Below, piece after piece: positions 40,667-49,916 of a stretch of 64,000 nucleotides of DNA (positions are counted from its first letter, which is position 1; every line of letters starts with the position of its first letter). Made by a program: the position numbers and the translations under genes. Under the pieces are notes generated by a model that did not search any database, was not told where the DNA came from, and saw only the letters and a list, made by a program, of their open reading frames with translations. Location of the stretch: assembly GCA_965228955.1 (NCBI GenBank), contig OZ245848.1, forward strand, positions 992,001 through 1,056,000. The letters run 5' to 3'. The DNA comes from JANSWY01 sp965228955 (GTDB lineage Bacteria > Bacteroidota > Bacteroidia > Cytophagales > Cyclobacteriaceae).

Positions 40667-43063
40667 TTAATATATATCTGGGAAGTTTGCTGGATCTGTT
40701 TCAGCAATCAGATTGTAAACCTTTTCTACAATATCCTCAACATTTGGCTTAGAGAAGTAATCTCCATCAGAACCATACGCAGGTCTATGCTCTTTTGCAG
40801 CTATTGTAAGTGGCTTAGAATCCAGATGTAAGTAACCATTTTGCTCCTCAAGTACTTTTTGTAACATGTAAGCTGAAGCACCACCTGGTACATCCTCATC
40901 AATAAATGCGATTCTGTTAGTCTTCTTTAAAGATTCAACTAACATTCCACTTGTATCAAAAGGAATCAAAGTTTGGACATCAATTACTTCTGCAGAGATT
41001 CCAAGATCTGCTAATTGTGTAGCAGCATCAACCACTTGTCTGCACATACTTCCATATGTAACTAATGTGATGTCCGTACCTTCTCTAAGTATTTCAGGAA
41101 CACCAAGAGGAACTCTCATTTCTCCTACGTTATCAGGAAGAGTTTCCTTTAGTCTGTATCCATTTAATGACTCAATAATTAAAGCAGGCTCATCAGATGC
41201 AAGCATGGTGTTGTAAAATCCAGCTGCCTGAGTCATGTTTCTTGGCACAAGGACATTGATGCCTCGGATAGTTCCAAGAATCATTCCCATTGGTGAACCT
41301 GAGTGCCACACTCCTTCAAGTCTGTGACCTCTTGTTCTTATAATTAATGGAGCTTTCTGCCCACCTTTAGTTCTGTATTGTAAACACGCCAAATCATCTG
41401 ATAATGTCTGAATAGCATAAATCAAATAATCTAAGTATTGAATTTCGACTATCGGTCTTAAGCCTCTAAGTGCTGCTCCAATTCCTTGTCCAATAATGGT
41501 AGTTTCGCGAATTCCTGTATCGGTAACTCTTACCTCACCGTGTTTATCCTGAAGTCCCGCAAAGCCTTGATTCACATCCCCAATTCTTCCGACATCTTCA
41601 CCAATTGCAAATACTAATGGGTTATTTTCCAGGATCTCGTCAAAACAAGCCTGCATTACTTCTCTTCCGTCAACAACTTTTGCATTGTCACTGTATACAG
41701 GAGCAATCTCCTCAATATTCAATGCAGCTTGCTCTGACTCACTGTGTAAATGTGAATCATACTGATCTTTGTAAAGCTCAATTTTATTGTTGATCCAGTT
41801 GATCAAGTCAAATCTATAGGCACCACTCTCTGTTCTAACTAATCGGGCCATTTTTCTAGCTGCACCAAATATCTCTGCTTTACCAGGATTGATAATAGAC
41901 TTCAGCTGTTGCTTGATTTCTAATATTTGTTCTTTGTTTTTGCTTTGCGTACTTGCCTCTTCAGCAAAACCAATAACAGTTTTAAGGTCTTCGTTGATTT
42001 CAGCAGTATATTCTTTCCAGGCTTCTGACTTTGCCTTTTTCACTGATTCCTTCGCCTCTGCTTCAATTTTGTTAAGATGATCTTCAGAAGTAAATCCTTC
42101 ACTCAGGATCCATTCTCTCATTTTCTTAACACAATCAAATTCTTTTTCCCACTCTAATCTCTCCTTAGATTTATATCTCTCATGAGATCCTGAAGTAGAA
42201 TGACCTTGTGGTTGTGTTAATTCAGTTACATGAATTAGTGCAGGAACATGATCTTTTCTTGAAAGATTAGTTGCCTTGCTGTAGGTATCCATTAATGCTG
42301 GGTAGTCCCATCCATTAACTGCATAAATCTCAATTCCTTTTTCTTTTCCCTTTCTTTGGAACCCAGCCAATGCTTTTGAAATGCTTCCTCTCGTGGTATG
42401 ATATTCTTTTGGGACAGAAATTCCATAATCATCATCCCAAACTGACATTACCATTGGAATTTGTAGAACTCCAGCTGCATTCATAGACTCGAAGAAATGC
42501 CCTTCAGAAGTAGAAGCATTTCCGATTGTTCCAAATGCTACTTCATTACCGTTAATGGAGAAGTCCTGGAAGCTTTTAAGTTGTGGGTTTTCTCTGTATA
42601 ATTTTGATGCATACCCTAGTCCAACTAACCTTGGCATTTGTGCAGCAGTTGGAGAAATGTCCGAACTACTGTTTTTCATGTCGGTCAAAGTCTTCCACTC
42701 TCCTTTGGAATTCAAAGATCTTGTTCCAAAATGACTATTCATTAGTCGTCCAGCAGAAGATGGATCCGCTTTCACATCTGTGTGAGCATAGAGTTGTGCA
42801 AAGAACTGCTTCAACGTCAATTGACCAATGGCAAGCATAAATGTTTGGTCCCTGTAATATCCAGATCTGAAGTCACCATTTTTGAAAACTCTTGCCATTG
42901 CTAATTGGGCTACCTCTTTACCATCCCCAAAGATTCCGAATTTGGCTTTGCCCATGAAAACTTCTTTTCGTCCCATAAGGCTGGCCTCACGGCTTTCAAG
43001 TGCAATCTTGTAGTCTTTAATGATTTCTTCAGTAGAAAGGCTGATCTTGGATTTTACATTCAT
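40667..43063 (-). CDS. 2-oxoacid dehydrogenase E1, fused alpha and beta subunits
   Basis: 798 residues from ATG 43063; the TTG at 43078 would add five residues. The alpha part (1 to about 420) and the transketolase-like beta part (about 450-798, with VFAIGEDVGRIGDVNQGFAGL, RGLRPIVEIQYLDYLIYAIQ, HRLEGVWHSGSPMGMI) are joined in one chain, as in many Bacteroidota branched-chain or pyruvate dehydrogenases. The TPP motif is GNASTSEG (181-188) plus WDDDYG (209-214) rather than GDG...NN. It decarboxylates a 2-oxoacid, probably branched-chain, and passes the acyl group to E2. E2 and E3 are not adjacent. A good promoter lies upstream. Confidence 0.88.
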   Translation of the reverse strand: MNVKSKISLSTEEIIKDYKIALESREASLMGRKEVFMGKAKFGIFGDGKEVAQLAMARVFKNGDFRSGYYRDQTFMLAIGQLTLKQFFAQLYAHTDVKADPSSAGRLMNSHFGTRSLNSKGEWKTLTDMKNSSSDISPTAAQMPRLVGLGYASKLYRENPQLKSFQDFSINGNEVAFGTIGNASTSEGHFFESMNAAGVLQIPMVMSVWDDDYGISVPKEYHTTRGSISKALAGFQRKGKEKGIEIYAVNGWDYPALMDTYSKATNLSRKDHVPALIHVTELTQPQGHSTSGSHERYKSKERLEWEKEFDCVKKMREWILSEGFTSEDHLNKIEAEAKESVKKAKSEAWKEYTAEINEDLKTVIGFAEEASTQSKNKEQILEIKQQLKSIINPGKAEIFGAARKMARLVRTESGAYRFDLINWINNKIELYKDQYDSHLHSESEQAALNIEEIAPVYSDNAKVVDGREVMQACFDEILENNPLVFAIGEDVGRIGDVNQGFAGLQDKHGEVRVTDTGIRETTIIGQGIGAALRGLRPIVEIQYLDYLIYAIQTLSDDLACLQYRTKGGQKAPLIIRTRGHRLEGVWHSGSPMGMILGTIRGINVLVPRNMTQAAGFYNTMLASDEPALIIESLNGYRLKETLPDNVGEMRVPLGVPEILREGTDITLVTYGSMCRQVVDAATQLADLGISAEVIDVQTLIPFDTSGMLVESLKKTNRIAFIDEDVPGGASAYMLQKVLEEQNGYLHLDSKPLTIAAKEHRPAYGSDGDYFSKPNVEDIVEKVYNLIAETDPANFPDIY

Positions 43064-43393
43064 ATTACTCACTTGCAATTAAAAATTTAAAATGTGTCAA
43101 TAAGATACAGTACTCGCAGTATGTCACAAAAGTAGCGATTTTAGACGTCAAATCAAACTTCGGTTTTTTAGGAATTCCATATTATTTATTAATTTAGCAT
43201 ACGTATTGCTCATGTTTTAGAATAATATTATTATCTAATTAACTTTTTCAGAATATTATTCTTCAATAAGAGAAAAACGAAGAATTCTTTTTTTTGAGGA
43301 TTTCCAAGTATTGAGCTGGGAATGGTTAACATTTGAAAATTTTCAAAAAAAAATTCAGTCTTAGAATTATCTACATATAAACAACAAAAAATT
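43064..43393. other. 330-bp divergent intergenic region: E1 promoter and ald upstream repeats
   Basis: No gene fits here. The left side holds the E1 promoter (43127-43157). The right side holds an 11-bp inverted repeat AGAATAATATT / AATATTATTCT (43219-43229, 43252-43262) and a 16-base palindrome TTTGAAAATTTTCAAA (43332-43347) about 46 bases before the ald start. Both could be operators; neither looks like a terminator. Confidence 0.6.
43127..43157 (-). promoter_or_regulatory. Promoter of the E1 gene
   Basis: On the minus strand TTTG (43154-43157) is followed after exactly 19 bases by TACTTTTG (43127-43134), the full Bacteroidota consensus TTTG-N19-TAnnTTTG. The start of transcription would be near 43120, about 57 bases before the ATG. 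Confidence 0.8.
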
Positions 43394-44521
43394 ATGGTAA
43401 TTGGTGTCCCAAAGGAGATAAAAAACAATGAGAACAGGGTGGCATTGACGCCTGCTGGTGTAAAGGAACTTACTAAGCGTAATCACCAGGTTTATGTTCA
43501 GAGCACTGCTGGAGACGGAAGTGGTTTTAGTGATGATATGTATGTTCAGGCTGGTGCTGAAATGTTACCTACCATCGAGGATGTTTATGCAACAGCTGAG
43601 ATGATCGTTAAGGTAAAGGAGCCAATTGAGCCAGAATATAAATTGATCAAGAAAGATCAGTTGGTATTTACTTATTTTCACTTTGCATCTCATCAACCTC
43701 TTACTGAGGCAATGATCGAGAGTGGTTCTGTTTGTCTTGCATATGAGACTGTAGAAAAAGCTGATAGAAGCTTGCCTCTATTAGTTCCAATGTCTGAAGT
43801 GGCAGGAAGAATGTCAATTCAGGAAGGTGCTAAATATCTAGAGAAACCATTGAAAGGTAGAGGAATTCTTCTTGGAGGTGTTCCTGGTGTGAGACCGGCG
43901 AAAGTATTAATTCTAGGTGGTGGTGTTGTAGGAACCAATGCCGCAAAAATGGCTGCAGGCATGGGTGCTGATGTGACGATCATGGATTTGAGTCTTCCAA
44001 GACTAAGATACCTGGATGATGTAATGCCAGCCAATGTTAATACTATGATGTCGAATGAATACAACATCAGAGAGTTGATTAAGACTCATGATTTAATTAT
44101 TGGTGGTGTACTAATCCCAGGAGCTAAAGCACCAAAGCTTATTACAAAAGATATGCTTAAGGAAATGAGACCAGGTACTGTTTTGGTAGATGTTGCAGTA
44201 GATCAGGGAGGTTGTATTGAAACTTGCAAGCCTACAACACATGAGGATCCTGTATTTATCATTGACGATGTGGTTCATTACTGTGTTGCTAACATGCCAG
44301 GTGCAGTTCCATTCACTTCTACACTAGCACTGACAAATGCAACACTTCCTTACGTTATTGAACTAGCAAATAAAGGATGGCAACAAGCATGTGCTGAGAG
44401 TAAAGAATTGAAATTAGGATTGAATGTTGTTCATGGCGAAGTAGTCTACAAAGGTGTGGCTGACGCATTTGGACTACCATATACAGAGGTTGACGAGGTT
44501 CTTCAGGGCGTAAGCATCTGA
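43394..44521 (+). CDS. ald: Alanine dehydrogenase
   Basis: 375 residues. Reversible NAD-dependent deamination of L-alanine to pyruvate. The N-terminal GVPKEIKNNENRVALTPAG holds the substrate-binding Arg, with Lys and His in VKVKEPIEPEY and FTYFHFASH; the NAD-binding fold is VLILGGGVVGTNAAKMAAGMGA, and VDVAVDQGGCIETCKPTTH and NMPGAVPFTSTLALTNATLPY are diagnostic. The last 19 bases overlap the convergent HsdR_N gene. Confidence 0.96.
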   Translation: MVIGVPKEIKNNENRVALTPAGVKELTKRNHQVYVQSTAGDGSGFSDDMYVQAGAEMLPTIEDVYATAEMIVKVKEPIEPEYKLIKKDQLVFTYFHFASHQPLTEAMIESGSVCLAYETVEKADRSLPLLVPMSEVAGRMSIQEGAKYLEKPLKGRGILLGGVPGVRPAKVLILGGGVVGTNAAKMAAGMGADVTIMDLSLPRLRYLDDVMPANVNTMMSNEYNIRELIKTHDLIIGGVLIPGAKAPKLITKDMLKEMRPGTVLVDVAVDQGGCIETCKPTTHEDPVFIIDDVVHYCVANMPGAVPFTSTLALTNATLPYVIELANKGWQQACAESKELKLGLNVVHGEVVYKGVADAFGLPYTEVDEVLQGVSI

Positions 44522-44958
44522 TAGCTCGGAATCTTATCTAAAAAGTTAATCTGATGGGTTGAAAAGTCTGTTTCATAACAGAAGTGTTTCAACCCATTTG
44601 TTATTATAGAGATTTTGGCCTTCAATTCTTTATTGTAAACTGATGCTTGATTAAACACTTCCTGATTAATCGGTTGATTTGGTGCCTTACATTCCACCAG
44701 AACTAAAGGGTTTCCATTGTTGTCACAAAATAATATATCAGCTCTCTTTAGTTTTCTATTATATCTTAAGCCTTTTTCAACCCTAAACAGTCCTTTACTG
44801 TATCCCAGATGCTCCATCATGAAATGAAGAAAATGCTGCCTGACCCATTCCTCAGGGGTGAGGAGGACATATTTCTTTCTTAAAATATCAAGTACGTAGG
44901 TTTTACCATGATCCTCCCGGAATTTGAGCTCACAATCCGGTAGGTTAAGCTTAATCAT
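44503..44958 (-). CDS. HsdR N-terminal-domain nuclease-like protein
   Basis: 151 residues. A PD-(D/E)xK core can be placed at D74 (RADILFCD), E89 and K91 (LVLVECKAP), the layout of the type I restriction R-protein N-terminal nuclease domain. There is no helicase part, no HsdM or HsdS, so it is a stand-alone protein, a conserved type in Bacteroidota of unknown use. It is coupled to the transporter gene upstream (8-base overlap) and overlaps the end of ald by 19 bases on the opposite strand. Confidence 0.8.
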   Translation of the reverse strand: MIKLNLPDCELKFREDHGKTYVLDILRKKYVLLTPEEWVRQHFLHFMMEHLGYSKGLFRVEKGLRYNRKLKRADILFCDNNGNPLVLVECKAPNQPINQEVFNQASVYNKELKAKISIITNGLKHFCYETDFSTHQINFLDKIPSYQMLTP

Positions 44959-46231
44959 TGGATTTGCCAGGTTTCGGCATTTTTACTTTCATTAAGAACA
45001 CAAGACCAAGTATGAAAAATACAGCTAAAGCCAAAGTGCTGTTTCTCATTGTTCCAGTAATCTGGTTTATCAAACCATAGCTGAACGTACCAAGAACAAC
45101 ACTAACATGGTAGGTTACGTCAAAGAACGAAAAGAATGAAGTGTGGTCCTCTGTTTCTTCAGGGATCAGTTTGGAATATGTTGCTCTCGATAATGCCTGT
45201 ATTCCACCCATTACAAGTCCAACCAAGACAGCAATTGCATAAAATTGATACTCAGTTGTGATAAAATAGGCATAGATAGTTATTCCAATCCATATGATAA
45301 TCATTACAACAAGTGAATAAATATTTCCCTTGCTTTCGGAAACCCGGGCAAAAAGATAAGAGCCCAACATGCCGATCAATTGGATAATAATAATCACAGG
45401 AATCAGTTGCGCAGAGCCCAGTCCTAAAACGTCAGTTCCAAACAAAGTGGCTAAAAGCATCACAGTCTGAACTCCCATATTGAAGAATAAAAACGAAATG
45501 ATGTACCATCTGATGTTAGGGAGCCCTCCCAATTGCTTAAAAACTGATTTTATTTCACGATAACCATTTAGTAAAATTTGACCTGTAGGTTTTCGATTAT
45601 AAACATTTGAAGGTAGAATTTTGAATGGGATTTGTGCAAATCCAACCCACCAGATTCCTACCACAATAAACACCCATTGCATAATCTGCTTAACGTCTTC
45701 CTTTTGTGTAGCTTCCTCAGGTAAAAACATAATCGCAGCTGCACTAAAAACAAGTAGTATGGTGCTACCTCCATAGCCAAAGGAATACCCTTTTGCGCTG
45801 ATTCTATCCGTTTTTTCAGGTGGTGCTATCTCTGGTAAATATGCATCGTAAAATACAAGGCTACTACTATATCCAAGTGAAGCGAAAATAACACAAGCTA
45901 TTCCCCAGTATAAGTTTGAGTCATCAAAGAAATACATACTCATACAAGATATAGATCCAATGACCGTAAAGATTTTTAGGAACATCTTTTTCTTTCCAGT
46001 ATAATCTGCAATACCTGAGAGAATTGGTAAGATGGCCGCTGATAACAAATATGAAAACGAAAGTGCATATGTATAAAGCACAGAACTTTGTATTCTGAAA
46101 CCGAAAAAATCCTCGTAATCGTTGGTAACCAAAGAGTAGTAAATAGGAAAAATAGAGGTGTTAATTACCAGATTATATACCGAGTTGGCCCAGTCATACA
46201 TGCACCATGCATTGACTGTTTTTTTATTCAT
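44951..46231 (-). CDS. MFS transporter, UMF1/Atg22-like family
   Basis: 426 residues from ATG 46231 (MNKKTVNAWCMYDWANS); an ATG at 46240 is three codons earlier but falls near the predicted transcription start. About 12 membrane helices. The opening W-x-x-Y-D-W-A-N-S-x-Y and the GYSFGYGGS and FFFDV-like SFFSFFDVTYH motifs mark the vacuole-effluxer Atg22-like family, whose eukaryotic member exports amino acids. The bacterial substrate is not known. Paired with the HsdR_N gene. Confidence 0.85.
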   Translation of the reverse strand: MNKKTVNAWCMYDWANSVYNLVINTSIFPIYYSLVTNDYEDFFGFRIQSSVLYTYALSFSYLLSAAILPILSGIADYTGKKKMFLKIFTVIGSISCMSMYFFDDSNLYWGIACVIFASLGYSSSLVFYDAYLPEIAPPEKTDRISAKGYSFGYGGSTILLVFSAAAIMFLPEEATQKEDVKQIMQWVFIVVGIWWVGFAQIPFKILPSNVYNRKPTGQILLNGYREIKSVFKQLGGLPNIRWYIISFLFFNMGVQTVMLLATLFGTDVLGLGSAQLIPVIIIIQLIGMLGSYLFARVSESKGNIYSLVVMIIIWIGITIYAYFITTEYQFYAIAVLVGLVMGGIQALSRATYSKLIPEETEDHTSFFSFFDVTYHVSVVLGTFSYGLINQITGTMRNSTLALAVFFILGLVFLMKVKMPKPGKSND

Positions 46232-46244
46232 TACAAGCATGGCC

Positions 46245-46252
46245 CAAATATA
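46245..46252 (-). promoter_or_regulatory. Possible -7 box for the UMF1-family transporter
   Basis: TATATTTG on the minus strand, an exact TAnnTTTG match, 14 bases before ATG 46231. The mRNA leader would be very short. No clear -33 partner. Confidence 0.4.
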
Positions 46253-46401
46253 GCAGAATTATGTAAACAGAATTGAGGGAAATCATGTTTTAAAGTGGTG
46301 GTTAATATACCAGTGAAAAATGCAATTAAAGCGACATTTGAATGTTAGAAAATATCAACTAATAAAGGGCAAAAAACGTATAAATAAAGAAAAAACGACC
46401 A

Positions 46402-47724
46402 TTGGAAACTGTAATTGAAAGAAACCCCGTTTCTCAGCAAATTTCTCAACACATTCCCGAGTCAAAGGACCCGAGAATTGTAATTATTGGGGGAGGTTTT
46501 GCTGGTATTGAATTGGTAGCCAGATTAGCAAATCTACCTGTACAGGTGGTGCTATTGGATAAACATAACTTTCACACCTTTCAACCTCTGTTGTATCAGG
46601 TTGCAACAGCAGGATTAGGGCCAGGAGATATAAGCAGTCCGTTGAGAGAGTTTCTTAGAAATAAAAATAAAAATTTCCATTTCCGACTTGCAACTGTAGA
46701 GCACATTGATCATGCTGCAAAGAATGTGATTACAGACACAGGATCATTACACTACGATTACCTAGTAATTGCTTCAGGAGCTATCCCGAATTATTTCGGA
46801 AATGAGGAACTCCAACGAAATGCACATTCCTTAAAGAGTATTCCTGAGGCTCTGGAGCTTCGAAATTCCATGATCGAGAACTTTGAAAAGGCATTATTGA
46901 TCAAGGATGAGGAAGAGCTACAGAAGTATATGAATGTAGTTATTGTTGGAGCTGGACCTACTGGAGTGGAATTAGCAGGAGCAATTGAAGAACTACGTAG
47001 AAATGTACTTCCAAAAGATTATCCTGAGTTGGATTTTAGCAAAATGCAGATACACCTTATTGAAGGCCAAGATCAGGTATTGGGTGCTATGTCGGATTTT
47101 GCTGGAAGGAAGGCAAAAAAGTATTTGGAGAATATGGGTGTGAATGTCCAGTTACAAGATATTCTGGAGTCATATGATGGTGAAACTGCTGTATTGAAGA
47201 ATGGTGATTCAATTAATACTCATTGTCTTATTTGGGCAGCAGGAGTAAAAGGTAATGCTATAGAAGGAGTAGGGACAACCAATGTGAAAGGAGGTAGAAT
47301 TGCAGTTAATCATTTCAATGAAGTTGCTGGCATGCAAGACGTATTCGCAATAGGAGATGTGGCATTAATGGTGGATGAAGATAATCCAAGAGGGTATCCT
47401 ATGCTCGCACCTGTGGCCATTCAGCAGGCAGAGAATCTGGGCCGTAACTTTGAAGTGTTTATTGGTTTTAAAAAGGATGCGGATTTAAGACCATTTAAAT
47501 ACCTTGACAAAGGTACAATGGCAACCATAGGAAGGAATAAAGCTGTGGTTGATGCACCATTCGGAATTAAGTTTGGAGGCTTCTTCGGGTGGTTTGCCTG
47601 GATGTTTATTCATTTAATTTCAATTATCGGATTCCGTCGAAAACTGCTTGTTTTCTCAAACTGGCTTTGGAATTATTTTACATACAACAGAGGCAACCGG
47701 TTTATAATTAAGAAGAAGAATTAA
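46402..47724 (+). CDS. ndh: Type II NADH dehydrogenase (NAD(P)/FAD-dependent oxidoreductase)
   Basis: 440 residues from TTG 46402; no ATG precedes the first Rossmann fold. FAD-binding VIIGGGFAGIEL (about 28-39), NAD-binding VVIVGAGPTGVELAGAIEEL (about 177-196), FAIGDVALM for the ribityl site, and APVAIQQAENLGRN. A C-terminal hydrophobic segment (FFGWFAWMFIHLISIIGF, about 395-412) docks it to the inner membrane. It passes electrons from NADH to quinone without pumping protons. Confidence 0.92.
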   Translation: METVIERNPVSQQISQHIPESKDPRIVIIGGGFAGIELVARLANLPVQVVLLDKHNFHTFQPLLYQVATAGLGPGDISSPLREFLRNKNKNFHFRLATVEHIDHAAKNVITDTGSLHYDYLVIASGAIPNYFGNEELQRNAHSLKSIPEALELRNSMIENFEKALLIKDEEELQKYMNVVIVGAGPTGVELAGAIEELRRNVLPKDYPELDFSKMQIHLIEGQDQVLGAMSDFAGRKAKKYLENMGVNVQLQDILESYDGETAVLKNGDSINTHCLIWAAGVKGNAIEGVGTTNVKGGRIAVNHFNEVAGMQDVFAIGDVALMVDEDNPRGYPMLAPVAIQQAENLGRNFEVFIGFKKDADLRPFKYLDKGTMATIGRNKAVVDAPFGIKFGGFFGWFAWMFIHLISIIGFRRKLLVFSNWLWNYFTYNRGNRFIIKKKN

Positions 47725-48209
47725 TCAGGCGCCAAATATTATTTCACAAATCTTTCGAAATGCCAATGCAACCATTTTGGAGTAGGGGGTGTCTCTACTC
47801 TGATTGTTGTATTATTTTATGGCTTGGTATTATCAAATGATTAGTAAATGTCATTTTTTTAAACCAGCTTTGCAGCAGATTTAGGTAGAGCAATAATCTG
47901 ATATTATAGAGACGGCCATGTCTCAGAGGTCTTTCCTTGTTGGTTTGGTTAGCAAATATATAAACCATGAGCATGGCCTACCTTTCCTGTATTCTTATGG
48001 TACAGGTAAACCCTGATTTACCCTCCCCACTTTTTTATATTTTTTTTATTGGTTGTTTTCTAATGTTATTTCTCGAAAAAATTTTCGTACATGAAATCGA
48101 TTGCAATTTAACATTATGTAAAAATTGATAGAAAGCTCACTGGTTCAGTATTTTATGTTATGGAAAAAAGTATAAATTCGAGCCTTAATTACTATCGATA
48201 CTTATAAAT
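47725..48209. other. 485-bp intergenic region without a recognisable gene
   Basis: AT-rich. I see small inverted repeats GAGAC-GGCCAT-GTCTC (47909-47924) and GGTAAA-CCCTGA-TTTACC (48005-48022), the second followed by a T-rich stretch on the plus strand, so it might be a weak terminator for ndh. A TATATTTG box on the minus strand (47953-47960) has no -33 partner. No reading frame longer than about 26 codons looks coding, and I cannot recognise an RNA family. Confidence 0.5.
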
Positions 48210-49853
48210 ATGTCTGATTATAACAAGTGGTTTCACCCTTATAAACCAGCTAAAGAATATTCAAAAAAAGTTGCTTACTTCAGTATGGAGTTTGCAATTG
48301 ATCAACCATTAAAAACTTATTCGGGAGGTTTAGGGTTTTTGGCAGGATCGCACATGAGAAGTGGCTTTGAAAAGAAGCAAAACCTGATTGGAATAGGAAT
48401 GCTGTGGAAATACGGTTACTATGATCAAGGCAGACAGGCAGATCAGTCATTGGATATCAAGTTTGTAGAGAAGAATTACAACTTTTTGGAAGATACTGGC
48501 ATTACTGTTTCTGTGACCATTAAGGAAAATGAAAATGTTTTTGTTAAAGCATACTGTCTGAAACCTGAAATATTTGGGACTGTCCCAATGTATTTTTTGT
48601 CTACTGATTTACCAGAGAACGACTTTATCTCCAGAACAATTACCGATAGACTATATGATGCAAATGAACTAACCAGAATAGCTCAAAGCATCGTATTGGG
48701 TATTGGAGGAGCAAAAGTAGTTGAAGCATTAGGTGGAGCGGATGTTTATCACCTTAATGAAGGACATGGTTTACCTGCATTCTATTATTTAAAAGATAAA
48801 GGCGTAAAAAAGGAACAATTTGTTTTCACTACCCATACTCCAGAAAAAGCAGGAAACGAGGAGAGAGATGCTCAACTATTGAATGAGATGGGTTTTTATG
48901 GTAAAGAATTGACCCATAGAGAAATTCTTTCTATGACTGATAACACGGGAATGCTGAATTACACGGTAGCAGCATTAAGGTTATCGAAAATAGCTAATGG
49001 TGTATCAAAACTGCACGGGAAGGTATCAAATGATATGTGGAAGTCTTTCAAGAAGATTTCAAAAATTATTTCCATTACCAACTCTCAGAATAGAACATAT
49101 TGGCAAGATGATGCCATTGCCAAGGCAGTGAAAAAAGATGACTACAAAGCGCTAGCTAAACGCAAAAAAGAGTTGAAAGCCAAGCTGTTTGAGCATGTTG
49201 CCAATGCAACTGGTAAAATTCTAGATCCGGATGTTCTAACAATAGTTTGGGCAAGAAGATTTGCTGGATACAAAAGGGCAGATTTGCTTCTTTGGGATAT
49301 GGAAAGATTTAAGAAATTGGTTTCTGACACCAAGAGGCCGATTCAAATTATTTGGGCAGGAAAGCCTTATCCATTAGACGGTTACGCTGTAGGCGTATTT
49401 AACCGATTGATCAAAGAGACCATGGATTTACCAAACTGTACAGTTGTGACAGGATATGAGTTAGCACTCTCGAGATTGCTCAAAGAGGGATCGGATATTT
49501 GGTTAAACAACCCAAGAATTACTCGTGAAGCGTCCGGAACAAGTGGTATGACTGCTGCTATGAATGGTTCAGTGAATGTGTCAACTGATGACGGATGGAT
49601 TCCAGAGTTTGCCAAGAATGGAAAGAATTCTTTTGTTCTTCCTGCTCTGGATCATGAAATGCCTCATGAAGAAATGGACGACACTGATGCCCAGAATTTA
49701 TATAAGATACTAGAATCGAAGGTTTTGAAGCTCTATTACGATAAACCAGAAGAATGGGGTAAAGTTGTGATGGCAAGTACAAAAGATGTTCTCCCTTATT
49801 TTGATAGTGGAAGAATGGCGGATGAATATTACCAATTGATGTACAACAGTTAA
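48210..49853 (+). CDS. GT35 alpha-glucan phosphorylase homologue lacking the PLP lysine
   Basis: 547 residues, the short form of the family. VAYFSMEFAIDQPLKTYSGGLGFLAG at the start, NEGHGLPAFY, TTHTPEKAGNEE, RRFAGYKRADLL (phosphate-site Lys/Arg) and NNPRITREASGTSGM match alpha-glucan phosphorylases. But the PROSITE PS00102 block E-A-S-G-x-[GS]-x-M-K has M-T here: T448 replaces the lysine that holds pyridoxal phosphate. So either the enzyme works without PLP, or it uses another donor as GT-B relatives do. A terminator follows at 49891-49916. The binding of glucan or glycogen is inferred. Confidence 0.85.
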   Translation: MSDYNKWFHPYKPAKEYSKKVAYFSMEFAIDQPLKTYSGGLGFLAGSHMRSGFEKKQNLIGIGMLWKYGYYDQGRQADQSLDIKFVEKNYNFLEDTGITVSVTIKENENVFVKAYCLKPEIFGTVPMYFLSTDLPENDFISRTITDRLYDANELTRIAQSIVLGIGGAKVVEALGGADVYHLNEGHGLPAFYYLKDKGVKKEQFVFTTHTPEKAGNEERDAQLLNEMGFYGKELTHREILSMTDNTGMLNYTVAALRLSKIANGVSKLHGKVSNDMWKSFKKISKIISITNSQNRTYWQDDAIAKAVKKDDYKALAKRKKELKAKLFEHVANATGKILDPDVLTIVWARRFAGYKRADLLLWDMERFKKLVSDTKRPIQIIWAGKPYPLDGYAVGVFNRLIKETMDLPNCTVVTGYELALSRLLKEGSDIWLNNPRITREASGTSGMTAAMNGSVNVSTDDGWIPEFAKNGKNSFVLPALDHEMPHEEMDDTDAQNLYKILESKVLKLYYDKPEEWGKVVMASTKDVLPYFDSGRMADEYYQLMYNS

Positions 49854-49890
49854 GGCTGTAGCTTTCAATAAAAGATTATTTTGTTAAATT

Positions 49891-49916
49891 AAAGGGACGA
49901 ATTAGTCCCTTTTTTT
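49891..49916 (+). terminator. Terminator after the GT35 gene, abutting the kinase start
   Basis: Stem AAAGGGAC / GTCCCTTT (49891-49898, 49905-49912) with loop GAATTA and T-tract to 49916. The next base is the GTG start of the histidine kinase. Confidence 0.88.

Noticed and set aside
43231..43428. Minus-strand 65-codon frame across the ald start
   Set aside because: It covers the ald 5' end and a regulatory region, with a Phe/Ile/Lys-rich peptide that matches AT-rich noise.
47761..47841. 26-codon plus-strand frame MPMQPFWSR...
   Set aside because: Too short, no ribosome site, no sign of selection; probably chance.
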